Of a DNA stretch of 64,000 nt, positions 17,291-25,498 are shown piece after piece. Origin of the DNA: Bacteroidia bacterium (GTDB lineage: Bacteria; Bacteroidota; Bacteroidia; Chitinophagales; Chitinophagaceae); contig JAUHYD010000002.1 in the NCBI GenBank assembly GCA_030426665.1, positions 62,001 through 126,000 on the forward strand, written 5' to 3'. The translations under genes were made by a program, and so were the position numbers. Positions within the stretch are counted from its first letter, which is position 1. Every line of letters starts with the position of its first letter. The notes under the pieces are model-generated. The model saw only the letters and a program-made list of their open reading frames with translations. It had not been told where the DNA came from and did no database searches.

Positions 17291-17782
17291 ATGATCAGGA
17301 GAGCTATAGCGACAGACCAGGAGCAGGTTGTAGCAATATACAATCAGGCAATTAATGCCCGGTTTCAAACTGCTGATACCGAAACTTTCTCCGTTGCGGA
17401 AAAAGATGCCTGGTTTCGTGCGCATCTTGACACGGCATATCCTATTCTTGTCGATGAGGAGCAGGGTGTTGTAAGAGGTTGGTTCAGTATTAGTCCGTAC
17501 CGGGTGGGTCGGAAGGCATTAGAGGATTGTGTAGAGGTTAGTTATTACGTTGATAAATCTTTTCTGGGCAGGGGTATAGGCACTGCGCTTGTTAAAGAGG
17601 GTATCGATGAGGGTAGAAGGCTCAACTATTATAGTATGGTTGCCATTATTCTCGACAGAAATGTCCCCAGTATCAACCTGATGAAAAAGCTTGGATTTTG
17701 TCAGTGGGGCTATTTGCCGGACATCGCAAATTTTGACGGTGAAAGGTGTGGCCACGTGTACTATGGTTTGCACCTGAAGTAA
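17291..17782 (+). CDS. GNAT-family N-acetyltransferase (phosphinothricin/amino-acid acetyltransferase-like)
   Basis: The 163-residue protein starts IRRAIATDQEQVVAIYNQAI, the usual opening of the phosphinothricin/L-amino-acid N-acyltransferase (PAT/MnaT) branch of GNATs. Motif A, which binds the acetyl-CoA pyrophosphate, is FLGRGIGTAL at residues 91-100, after the EVSYYVDKS strand. Motif B is DRNVPSINLMKKLGF. It is expected to acetylate a small amine such as an amino acid or analogue in the cytoplasm. The exact substrate cannot be read from the sequence. It stands alone with divergent and convergent neighbours. Confidence 0.85.
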   Translation: MIRRAIATDQEQVVAIYNQAINARFQTADTETFSVAEKDAWFRAHLDTAYPILVDEEQGVVRGWFSISPYRVGRKALEDCVEVSYYVDKSFLGRGIGTALVKEGIDEGRRLNYYSMVAIILDRNVPSINLMKKLGFCQWGYLPDIANFDGERCGHVYYGLHLK

Positions 17783-17867
17783 GGTGGCGCAACCCAGGCA
17801 AAAGGTTCGTTTTGGGACATCACATTTTGAAGCGATAAAATGCTCTGTTGCGTTTTTTCTTATGGTG

Positions 17868-18464
17868 CTACCTGAAACTAATCTTACACCCTATTGATTT
17901 GGTTTCTTTTAGTGCAACTTCTTTGCCTGCTAATAATGCATCTAACGCATCTGTTAAATAGTGCTTTGTTACCAGTTCGGGGTGCTTACCATTATCATCT
18001 ATACCACCATTGTATTTCACTACCCATTTCCCGTTTTCCTTCCATATTACATAGGCGTGCGGTGTTTTTTGTGCATCGTAGTTCCGGGCAACTGTTTGTA
18101 GGTTATCGTACAGGTAGGGGAAATTGTATTTCCCGGCTTTTGCTTTACGAACCATTTTAGGGTAACTGTCGTCGCTATATATTATTGTGTCTGAAGAACT
18201 GATTGCGATCAGCGGCACACCTAACTTTTTGTAGCGGGTATTGATATCATTGAATCGGGGAGGATACAGTTTTGCAAAAGGGCAGTGGTTACATGTAAAT
18301 ATGATAATGAAGCCCTTGGCATCAGGATAGTCCTTAAGCGATACATACTTGCCGTCTACATTTTTTAGTCTGAAGTCATAGTTAGACTCATTGTTGTCCG
18401 GTACAAAGCCAAGCGTTAAGAAAAGCACTAAAAGTAAAGACAAATTCAGAAGCGATTTCTTCAT
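17868..18464 (-). CDS. exported thioredoxin-fold redoxin
   Basis: The 198-residue protein has an N-terminal signal peptide (residues ~1-22, LLNLSLLLVLFLTLGFV) and an AhpC/TSA-redoxin thioredoxin fold. The redox motif is C58-N-H-C61-P-F after the IIIFT strand, followed by helix residues AKLYPP, as in the 'redoxin domain' proteins that carry CxHCP. The cis-proline region is KTPHAYVIW. It likely reduces or oxidises thiols in the periplasm. Its stop lies 85 bases after the GNAT stop, in convergent orientation. The multicopper oxidase gene lies just upstream on the same strand (53-base gap), so the two may be co-transcribed and share an extracytoplasmic redox role. Confidence 0.85.
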   Translation of the reverse strand: MKKSLLNLSLLLVLFLTLGFVPDNNESNYDFRLKNVDGKYVSLKDYPDAKGFIIIFTCNHCPFAKLYPPRFNDINTRYKKLGVPLIAISSSDTIIYSDDSYPKMVRKAKAGKYNFPYLYDNLQTVARNYDAQKTPHAYVIWKENGKWVVKYNGGIDDNGKHPELVTKHYLTDALDALLAGKEVALKETKSIGCKISFR

Positions 18465-18517
18465 TAATAATGTTTTGAGTGTATTGAAAATAATTGGAAC
18501 AGGAGTTCTCCTGCAGA

Positions 18518-20215
18518 TTACTCCTTTACAAATTTTCTGGTAACTGTTCCTTTTGTTTTTTCATCGATCAACTGTACGACATACATTCCCGGAGGAAAGT
18601 TGCTGATGTCAATGCCATTTTTCAGTTCGGGTCTGGGCAACATTAATAGTGTACGACCTATGGCGTTGGAGACAGTGACATAGTACGCTTTTGCTGACGG
18701 GTCATCGAACGAGAAAAATAGCCTCGTGCTTGCCGGGTTCGGATATAAGGTGAATGTCGCACCCTTGCTCCCTATAGTTGGTACTTGCGATGGGTCTTCT
18801 ACTGTAAATTGTCCCATCATACCGCCATCTTCATGTGGTGCAAAATGGCAGTGATACATAAACGGGTGCAACGGATCGGCATAATCTTCAAACTTCGCAA
18901 CAAAGGAAACAGTTTCGCCTATCTTGAGATAATAGGAGTCTTTCCAGCCGCTCTCATATGCAGCTATAGCCCCGGAGCTTCTCGATACAATTTTGAACTG
19001 TACATCGTGGATATGGAAGCTATGTCCGAAAATATTGTTGTTTTTTACAGTCCACATTTCGGTGGTACCCTTTACAACATGGTGATTGATGTTGTCGAGA
19101 TCGAAGTCCGTATTATCGAAACGGAAAGCGGTACCGGGTGTGCCATCGGTTACGAGTAAGTTTCTGGTCAGCGTTGCGTCGGCAGCCGTCGGGTATATGT
19201 TCGTAACCAGTGTAGCAGGTAGCGATGTTATTGCCCCTGTGGTCGTAGCGCCTACAACGATATTTAGAATGTTGAAATTTCTGTTGTTAAGCAAGCTGCC
19301 GAACGGGCCTGTCGTACCCGGCTCTGCTCCCGGAAAGCCCAAAGGGTGTCCGGCATTGTATGCCATCAGGTTTACGTTACTGCCTATAGCATCTGCACCT
19401 AAATCTACCAGTATCTCTACACGTTCTCCCACCATTATAGGTACTCGGGTTAGCGCAACAGGTGCATTGAGCAAACCGCCATCGTTGCCTATTACCCAGA
19501 ATGTGCGGTTATCGCTGAAACCCAGATTGTAGCCTCTTTCCATTTCAGCGTTTAGGATGCGTAGGCGTACAAACTGCTTTGGTAGTGTTACCTGAGGGTT
19601 TAGTGTGCCGTTTACAAGCATAGTATCGCCGTAATGACTGGAGGTGTAGTCGATTGCATTAAATGCATCAAATTTTCTGCTGGTAAGTGCTAGTGGGAGG
19701 TCATCCACTCCGTATGTTCTGGGCAATGGCAGCGCCGCTTCTTCTGCATCTCTAACGATAATCATTCCTCCGGCACCTAATGATAACTGCTCTTCTGTAT
19801 GATGGTGCAGGTGTGGATGATACCAGAATGTAGTGGCTTTATTGTCAATTTTCCAGTACGGCTGCCATAGAGTACCCGGTGGAATAACCTGGTGCGGGCC
19901 TCCATCCATAACAGCGGGTAAGTGCATACCATGCCAGTGCATAGTTGTGCTGTCATTAAGTTCACTTTGCAGATTGATATGCACCGTATCACCCTGATTG
20001 AAGATCAGGGTTGGCCCCCAGAAGTCTCCATTGACACCAGCTGTAATCGTCTGGTTGCCCGGCAGGAACTGCTTGAACGTATCTCTGACGGTCAGGTTGA
20101 AAACAGTACCGGATAATGTATCCGGGATTTTAAGCGGATTATATTGCGCGTTGGCATTGGTGAGACCTATAAAGGCTACTAAAGTTACACATATGTTTTT
20201 GATGTTCATGTTCAT
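18518..20215 (-). CDS. secreted multicopper oxidase with T9SS type A sorting domain
   Basis: I start at the ATG at 20215 because a signal peptide follows (MNMNIKNICVTLVAFIGL ... NANAQ), giving 565 residues. The four copper-binding segments of a multicopper oxidase are complete: HWHGMH, WYHPHLHHH, GHSFHIHD and HCHFAPHEDGGMM near residue ~490 (H-C-H-x3-H-x4-M, giving type 1 copper with an axial methionine). They resemble bilirubin-oxidase/CotA- or CueO-like enzymes that oxidise metals or phenols with O2. A type A sorting domain follows (YPNPASTRLFFSF ... NFPPGMYVVQL ... RKFVKE), which sends the enzyme through T9SS to the surface or medium. The redoxin gene is downstream. The substrate is not determined. 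Confidence 0.92.
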   Translation of the reverse strand: MNMNIKNICVTLVAFIGLTNANAQYNPLKIPDTLSGTVFNLTVRDTFKQFLPGNQTITAGVNGDFWGPTLIFNQGDTVHINLQSELNDSTTMHWHGMHLPAVMDGGPHQVIPPGTLWQPYWKIDNKATTFWYHPHLHHHTEEQLSLGAGGMIIVRDAEEAALPLPRTYGVDDLPLALTSRKFDAFNAIDYTSSHYGDTMLVNGTLNPQVTLPKQFVRLRILNAEMERGYNLGFSDNRTFWVIGNDGGLLNAPVALTRVPIMVGERVEILVDLGADAIGSNVNLMAYNAGHPLGFPGAEPGTTGPFGSLLNNRNFNILNIVVGATTTGAITSLPATLVTNIYPTAADATLTRNLLVTDGTPGTAFRFDNTDFDLDNINHHVVKGTTEMWTVKNNNIFGHSFHIHDVQFKIVSRSSGAIAAYESGWKDSYYLKIGETVSFVAKFEDYADPLHPFMYHCHFAPHEDGGMMGQFTVEDPSQVPTIGSKGATFTLYPNPASTRLFFSFDDPSAKAYYVTVSNAIGRTLLMLPRPELKNGIDISNFPPGMYVVQLIDEKTKGTVTRKFVKE

Positions 20216-20630
20216 TTGTTGATATGAAAAACGAAGTACTAATAGGGTTGGACGACAAAAAAAGTAAAATACCTCGGTTGGCCAGAAATATTTTGTGGCT
20301 TGCAAGGTGGCGTGTATGTATTAGCTTTTTTTCTTAGAACCCAAAGCGTTGTTACAGCAGTATCGGGACTTGCTAATAGTTGTGCTGACTGCCTTGTTGA
20401 TTGGCCATAACATGATAGAAACTATCTTTTCTTTTACATCGAATCATGAAAGGCCTGCGATTTTGTGAACTATAAGAATAAATGGCATTTTCAAAATAGG
20501 GATTTGTATTTCCCTTGCCCCGGAATCGCTATATGCCCAGGTCCGGAGCCCATCGTATATTAACACATCGTTCGAGGAATTTCCACTACCTTGTATTTTT
20601 ATTATTAAAACCACAACAAAAGCTACAATT
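20216..20630. other. 415-base divergent intergenic region
   Basis: This stretch separates the divergent multicopper-oxidase and MBL-nuclease genes and should hold both promoters. I see no gene, no tRNA and no strong hairpin. It is AT-rich near both starts. I could not assign -7 elements with confidence; TACCTTGT at 20587-20594 is a near match to TAnnTTTG ahead of the nuclease. Confidence 0.4.
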
Positions 20631-22034
20631 ATGAAGCTTACTTTTCATGGTGCCGCACGCATGGTGACGGGGTCCAAGCACTTGCTGGAGGTTAACGACA
20701 CAGAAAAAATCCTACTCGATTGCGGGATGTTTCAGGGGATGGGGCAGGATACGCTCACGCTGAATGGAGAGTGGGGGTTTGACCCGAAAGAGATAACCCA
20801 TGTTGTCGTGTCTCATGCTCACATAGACCATATCGGTCTTCTTCCCAAGTTGGTGAAAGATGGGTATGAAGGCAGTATTTATTGTACTCCTGCCACGGCG
20901 AGTCTTGCCCGTATTTTGCTGATAGACTCTGCTCACATTCAAGAAGCCGATGTGCGTTACATCAATAAACACAGAAAGCAGGATAACAGGCAGACTGTAG
21001 AGCCATTGTACACAGAGGAAGATGCAATGCGCGTGTTCTCATTGTTTGAGACCATTCCATACAATGAGCGATATATACTTACCGACCATGTTGAGTTAAT
21101 GTTTACCGATTGTGGGCATATTCTCGGAAGTGCAGCCGTAAACCTTGTTATCAATAATAATGGCAAGACTACACGCCTGACGTTTAGTGGAGATGTAGGT
21201 CGTTATCGGGATATGTTGCTTCGTTCACCTCAGCCGTTCCCTTTGGCCGATTACATTATCATGGAATCCACCTATGGCGATAAGCAGCACGAACATATGG
21301 CAGCCGCGACTGACAAGCTGTTAGCCCATATTCAGGAAACATGTATCGAAAATAAAGGGAAGTTAATAATACCTGCATTCAGCTTAGGACGAACGCAGGA
21401 GATATTATTTATGCTTAACCGGCTGGAATTAGAAAAAAGACTGCCAAATTTGCCTTACTACCTGGACAGTCCGTTGTCTGTTAAGATTACGAATGCTGTT
21501 AAGCGGTATCCGGGTTGTTTCAATAACCATGTTCAGGACCTGTTGAAACAAGACGATGATGTATTTCTGTTTAAAGGTCTTACCCATATCGAGTCGGTTG
21601 ATGAGTCCATTGCGCTCAATGACACAACCGACCCATGTGTTATTATTTCCGCTTCCGGAATGGCAGAAGCGGGAAGGGTTAAGCACCATATCGCAAACAA
21701 TGTGGCAAATCCTTCAAACAAAATTCTGCTGACAGGATATTGCGAACCTCAGTCGCTGGGGGCGAGGTTAAAGGCAAAGCCGGAACAAGTGAGAGTATTC
21801 GGAAAACTATTCCCCGTTCATGCTCAAATTGATGAGATTACAAGTCTGAGTGCTCATGCAGACTATGACGATTTATGTCAGTGGCTGTCTTGCCAGAATC
21901 CTCGGGATGTCAAAAAGCTGTTTTTGGTGCATGGCGAGTACGACGTGCAAAACAGATTCAAAGAAAGGTTGCTTAAGAAGGGCTTTTTCGATGTTGAAAT
22001 TCCCGACTTACATGAAGTATTCGGTATCGATTAA
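20631..22034 (+). CDS. MBL-fold/beta-CASP RNA-processing metallohydrolase
   Basis: The 467-residue protein combines a metallo-beta-lactamase core (residues ~1-200, with the zinc motif HAHIDH at 62-67 and D in FSGDVGR) and a beta-CASP domain (motif A DSPL, motif B ISASGMAEAGR, and C in SLSAHADYDDL), plus a KH-less C-terminal part with LVHGEYDVQ. This is the layout of CPSF73/YSH1-like exo-/endonucleases of bacteria. It acts on RNA in the cytoplasm. It lies 147 bases upstream of ftsY in the same direction. The start ATG is followed at once by the MBL first strand (MKLTFHGAARMVTGS), so no residue is missing. Confidence 0.92.
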   Translation: MKLTFHGAARMVTGSKHLLEVNDTEKILLDCGMFQGMGQDTLTLNGEWGFDPKEITHVVVSHAHIDHIGLLPKLVKDGYEGSIYCTPATASLARILLIDSAHIQEADVRYINKHRKQDNRQTVEPLYTEEDAMRVFSLFETIPYNERYILTDHVELMFTDCGHILGSAAVNLVINNNGKTTRLTFSGDVGRYRDMLLRSPQPFPLADYIIMESTYGDKQHEHMAAATDKLLAHIQETCIENKGKLIIPAFSLGRTQEILFMLNRLELEKRLPNLPYYLDSPLSVKITNAVKRYPGCFNNHVQDLLKQDDDVFLFKGLTHIESVDESIALNDTTDPCVIISASGMAEAGRVKHHIANNVANPSNKILLTGYCEPQSLGARLKAKPEQVRVFGKLFPVHAQIDEITSLSAHADYDDLCQWLSCQNPRDVKKLFLVHGEYDVQNRFKERLLKKGFFDVEIPDLHEVFGID

Positions 22035-22154
22035 ACAAATTATTAAATACAAATCACATTAAATGAGGGGGATACGGAAAGTGATTTTCTATTGAAATGT
22101 GCCATCATCTGCATCTTTACAATCGTTATATACCTTTCTGAAGTGATATTTCAC

Positions 22155-22162
22155 TAATTTTG
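22155..22162 (+). promoter_or_regulatory. candidate -7 element for ftsY
   Basis: TAATTTTG matches TAnnTTTG and lies 19 bases before the ftsY ATG. I see no -33 TTTG at the standard spacing. Confidence 0.45.
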
Positions 22163-22181
22163 CACCTCATACACACACAAC

Positions 22182-23159
22182 ATGGGTTTATTTGACAAGC
22201 TTTTCAATCGTAATAAGGAACAGCAGGAGCAGAAAGAAGCACTTGATCAAGGTCTCCAGAAAACGAAGGAGGGTTTCTTTTCTAAGATGGCAAAAGCTAT
22301 TGCCGGGAAAGATAAGGTAGACGAAGAGGTACTGGATCAGGTAGAAGATGCGCTGGTAAGTGCCGATGTCGGGGTAGATACTACGGTTGCCATAATCAAG
22401 CGGATAGAGGACAGAGTAGCCAAGGATAAGTACGTTGGAACGTCTCAGCTGAACGGGATATTGCAGGAAGAGATTATGAGTATGCTCACGGCGGCACCGT
22501 CTAATGAGTTTGCTACGTTCGATTTGCCTGCCGGTAAAAAACCTTATGTTATTCTGGTGGTAGGTGTGAATGGTGTGGGCAAAACAACTACTATCGGCAA
22601 GCTGGCGTACAACTTCAAGAAGAATGGCAAAAGCGTGGTTTTGGGTGCTGCAGATACCTTCAGGGCTGCGGCGGTAGACCAGTTGACTATTTGGAGCGAG
22701 CGGGTAGGAGTGCCGATTGTAAAAAAGGAAATGGGTAGTGACCCTAGTTCAGTCGCTTTCGATGCTGTCGCCAGTGCTATTGCCAGAGAAGCAGATGTGG
22801 TTATTATAGATACGGCAGGTAGGTTGCACAACAAGTCTTACCTGATGGATGAGTTGGGAAAAATAAGAAGAGTTATCAGCAAGAAAATGCCCGATGCACC
22901 ACATGAAGTGCTATTGGTTCTGGACGGAAGTACGGGCCAGAATGCAATTGAGCAGGCACGACACTTTACCGCAGCTACTGATGTTACATCTATGGCAATC
23001 ACCAAGCTTGATGGTACTGCCAAAGGCGGTGTCGTCCTGGCTATTGCCAATCAATTCAAGATTCCTGTTAAGTATATCGGTGTCGGAGAGAAAATGGAAG
23101 ACTTACAGATTTTTCAGAAAGAAGAATTTGTCGACAGTTTGTTTAGTCTGAATAAGTAG
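22182..23159 (+). CDS. ftsY: signal recognition particle receptor FtsY
   Basis: The 325-residue SRP-family GTPase docks ribosome-nascent-chain-SRP complexes to the membrane. After a short charged N-terminal stretch (residues 1-50) and the N domain, the G domain has P-loop GVNGVGKTT (128-136), the I-box DTFRAAAVDQL, DTAGR, TKLDGTAKGG and the closing GVGEKMEDLQIF, all family-typical. The short N-terminal A domain is usual for Bacteroidota. A terminator hairpin follows 4 bases after the stop. Confidence 0.97.
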   Translation: MGLFDKLFNRNKEQQEQKEALDQGLQKTKEGFFSKMAKAIAGKDKVDEEVLDQVEDALVSADVGVDTTVAIIKRIEDRVAKDKYVGTSQLNGILQEEIMSMLTAAPSNEFATFDLPAGKKPYVILVVGVNGVGKTTTIGKLAYNFKKNGKSVVLGAADTFRAAAVDQLTIWSERVGVPIVKKEMGSDPSSVAFDAVASAIAREADVVIIDTAGRLHNKSYLMDELGKIRRVISKKMPDAPHEVLLVLDGSTGQNAIEQARHFTAATDVTSMAITKLDGTAKGGVVLAIANQFKIPVKYIGVGEKMEDLQIFQKEEFVDSLFSLNK

Positions 23160-23163
23160 ATCT

Positions 23164-23186
23164 AATCAGACCCGTCTGATTTTCTT
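23164..23186 (+). terminator. intrinsic terminator after ftsY
   Basis: AATCAGA-CCCG-TCTGATT, a 7-bp stem with a 4-base loop, is followed by TTTCTT. It separates ftsY from the next gene. Confidence 0.7.
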
Positions 23187-23204
23187 ACATGGTGATTCTC
23201 TGTT

Positions 23205-23597
23205 ATGAGGAATTGGATAGTCAATATTGTTTTGCTTATTGCGGTTCTTGCTTCTGTACTCTTGTATTCTTATAAGTTTTCTATTCCTGATTGGAAGGCA
23301 GATATGATTGTAAGTTTGGGCGATGTTCATACATTTTTTAAGCCCGATGAGTCCATTCAGTTAAAAAACTGTGTCCCCATACCTGAGTCCTATGCACCGA
23401 AAAATTCGATGTTTCCGGAATTTGTTCATTACGCGCTGGCTCCGGTAAGGGTTGATAGTATTGATGCAGGTAAAGTAATGTTGCTATTTCCTTTAGGAGT
23501 TGCGGATTCTATTGTGGCTCGGGAAGTTGACAGAAAGGAAGTGATATGGGAGACTTCTGATGATGCGTATCGGTATATTCTTGTTCAAAAAATGTGA
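23205..23597 (+). CDS. hypothetical protein with N-terminal membrane anchor
   Basis: This 130-residue protein has a hydrophobic N terminus (about residues 5-25, IVNIVLLIAVLASVLLYSYKF) likely to be an uncleaved anchor or signal, then a ~100-residue soluble part. I do not recognise the domain. Its TGA overlaps the ATG of the next gene (TGATG), so the two are likely translationally coupled and may work together at the membrane. Confidence 0.6.
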   Translation: MRNWIVNIVLLIAVLASVLLYSYKFSIPDWKADMIVSLGDVHTFFKPDESIQLKNCVPIPESYAPKNSMFPEFVHYALAPVRVDSIDAGKVMLLFPLGVADSIVAREVDRKEVIWETSDDAYRYILVQKM

Positions 23598-24817
23598 TGC
23601 AACGAAATGTAAGAACAATAATCTGGTTGATGCTTTTGCTGGGGAGTATCAGTATGATTTATTTCCTGTCGTTAATAGCTCATTTGCCTGTGGCGGTCAC
23701 AGTGCTACTCATTATTATATATGGACTGGTAAGTTATAAGTGGCTGCGTAAAAATATGCCGGTATCAGAAGAAGTATTGACGCATAAAGGCGACAGTATC
23801 CGCGACTATGCACTTTTCTTTATAGGTCTTCTTTTCATTGTTGTCAGGTCATATTTTATTGAGGAACAATACGGGAATTGGGATGCTTGGTGGTTGTGGG
23901 ACTATCACGCTAAGTATTTGCAAGACCCTGCTTACTGGAGAGAGTTGTTCAAATTGAACGATGCTTATCACCCCGACTATCCTTTATTCGTATCTTCTCT
24001 GATAGCTTTTTTCTGGCGATGTATCGGAAACTATACAATGCTGGTGCCCTATACGTTTAGTATTATAGTCACTCTTGCTGTACCGGCGGTTATATACTTG
24101 TCGTTGTATAACAAAAATAGGTTTGTTGCGGCAGTAGCCTATCTAATGTTGGCTATGAATCCTACCTATCTTTTATTTGGTTTGTCTCAGTATGCAGATC
24201 AACCCTTGGGTTTGATGTTTTTATGCGCACTTATAACGATGGAGCAAGCTAGATTGCACGAAGAACTTGTGATTGTTGTTGCAGCCTTGTTGGGTTGTTG
24301 TATATGGATGAAGAATGAAGGGCTTTGGCTTTCTTTGGTGTTTGTCATGTTCAATGCCCGGTTGTTGTTTGCCAACTGGAAACGATTTGCTGCTGGAATA
24401 GCGTTCCCGGTTGTGGTATTCGGTTTTTTAAAGTTGAATGCGCCTGCCAATGATTTGGTAAAAGAACAAGGGGCAGACACTTTTGCTCAACTCTTTGATG
24501 TTACCCGATACAAACTGGTAGGTAATTACTTCTACACAAGGTTTACCGACCATACATTGGTAATAACTGCTTGTACCATCATGTATGTTATATACTGCTA
24601 CCTCACTCGTCGTTCGCCGGGTAGGAATATATGGATGCTATTTACCTGCACAGTTGGCTTTGGTTTTGTGTATATACTTACTCCTCACGACTTGTCATGG
24701 CATCTGGCAACTTCATTTGACAGGGTATTGTTTCAGTTGGTACCTGCTTTTGTGTATGTGTTAGCACGTAACTTTTGCGAACTAAGACTGTTTGTCAGCC
24801 GTGAGGGCTTTCAGTAG
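23597..24817 (+). CDS. polytopic membrane protein, GT-C glycosyltransferase-like
   Basis: The 406-residue protein has about ten hydrophobic segments, starting at residues ~7-28. A first loop after the second or third helix carries NWDAWWLWDYHAKYL, reminiscent of the acidic motif of ArnT/PMT-like GT-C glycosyltransferases, followed by DAYHPDYPLFVSSLIAFFW. These features suggest a lipid-linked sugar transferase, but the evidence is layout rather than a firm family match. The start at 23597 overlaps the upstream stop (TGATG); a GTG one codon earlier is also possible. The last 36 bases overlap the 3' end of the convergent sirtuin gene. Confidence 0.6.
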   Translation: MQRNVRTIIWLMLLLGSISMIYFLSLIAHLPVAVTVLLIIIYGLVSYKWLRKNMPVSEEVLTHKGDSIRDYALFFIGLLFIVVRSYFIEEQYGNWDAWWLWDYHAKYLQDPAYWRELFKLNDAYHPDYPLFVSSLIAFFWRCIGNYTMLVPYTFSIIVTLAVPAVIYLSLYNKNRFVAAVAYLMLAMNPTYLLFGLSQYADQPLGLMFLCALITMEQARLHEELVIVVAALLGCCIWMKNEGLWLSLVFVMFNARLLFANWKRFAAGIAFPVVVFGFLKLNAPANDLVKEQGADTFAQLFDVTRYKLVGNYFYTRFTDHTLVITACTIMYVIYCYLTRRSPGRNIWMLFTCTVGFGFVYILTPHDLSWHLATSFDRVLFQLVPAFVYVLARNFCELRLFVSREGFQ

Positions 24818-25477
24818 CGCGGCCATGCCCGTAGTTGCTGCCTGCTCAATGGGTACAACGTTACGGTATCTGCTTACAGGCGGTATTGTCTTGTCTATGA
24901 CATACTTGGTTACATGATCCGGCACATAATCCACTAAACCTGCTGCCGGGTAAACCACAAGTGATGTTCCCGCAAGTATGAAAGTGTCTGCTTCCATCAT
25001 AATGGGTATTGCCGATTCTATCATAGGCACCGGCTCGCCAAACCATACTACGTGCGGGCGAAATTGCCCACCATCAGGAGCCAATTCCCCAATGGTAATA
25101 TCATCCGTAATCGGAAAAAGTCGATGCTCGTTCTGTTCGCTACGCATTTTCAGTATTTCGCCATGCAGGTGTAATACCTTCTTTGAGCCGACACGTTCAT
25201 GTAGGTCGTCAATATTTTGTGTGACAATATGTACGTCGTACATGTCCTGGAGCGAAGCCAGGGCATAGTGTGCGGCATTGGGCTGCGTCGCCAGTACATC
25301 CCGGCGTCGCATATTATAGAAGTCAAGTACCAGTTTGGGGTCCCGGTGCCAGGCTTCGGGTGTAGCTACTGACGTTACTTCATGTCCTTCCCAAAGCCCG
25401 TCGCTGTCTCTAAATGTGCGGAGGCCACTTTCCGCACTTATTCCGGCACCTGTGAGTACGACCAGCTTCTTCATCAA
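24782..25477 (-). CDS. Sir2-family NAD-dependent deacylase (class III-like)
   Basis: The 231-residue sirtuin has the NAD-binding GAGISAESGLRTFRD (residues 10-24), TQNIDDLHERVG (86-97), the catalytic H105 in HLHGEI, and GTSLVVYPAAG. It shows Y54-x-x-R57 in FYNMRR, the pair that in SIRT5/CobB-type class III sirtuins recognises negatively charged acyl groups such as succinyl or malonyl. The zinc-binding Cys4 site is absent: between LHGEI and VVWFGE there are no cysteines. It is probably a desuccinylase/demalonylase (inference). It lies 21 bases after lysA on the same strand, so the two may be one unit, and its 3' end overlaps the gene at 23597-24817 by 36 bases. Confidence 0.9.
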   Translation of the reverse strand: MMKKLVVLTGAGISAESGLRTFRDSDGLWEGHEVTSVATPEAWHRDPKLVLDFYNMRRRDVLATQPNAAHYALASLQDMYDVHIVTQNIDDLHERVGSKKVLHLHGEILKMRSEQNEHRLFPITDDITIGELAPDGGQFRPHVVWFGEPVPMIESAIPIMMEADTFILAGTSLVVYPAAGLVDYVPDHVTKYVIDKTIPPVSRYRNVVPIEQAATTGMAALLKALTADKQS

Positions 25478-25498
25478 TTATTTTATTGTCAGGAAATA

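Noticed and set aside
20216-20630. Small RNA or tRNA in the 415-base gap
   Set aside because: No cloverleaf or strong stem with a T run could be found by eye.
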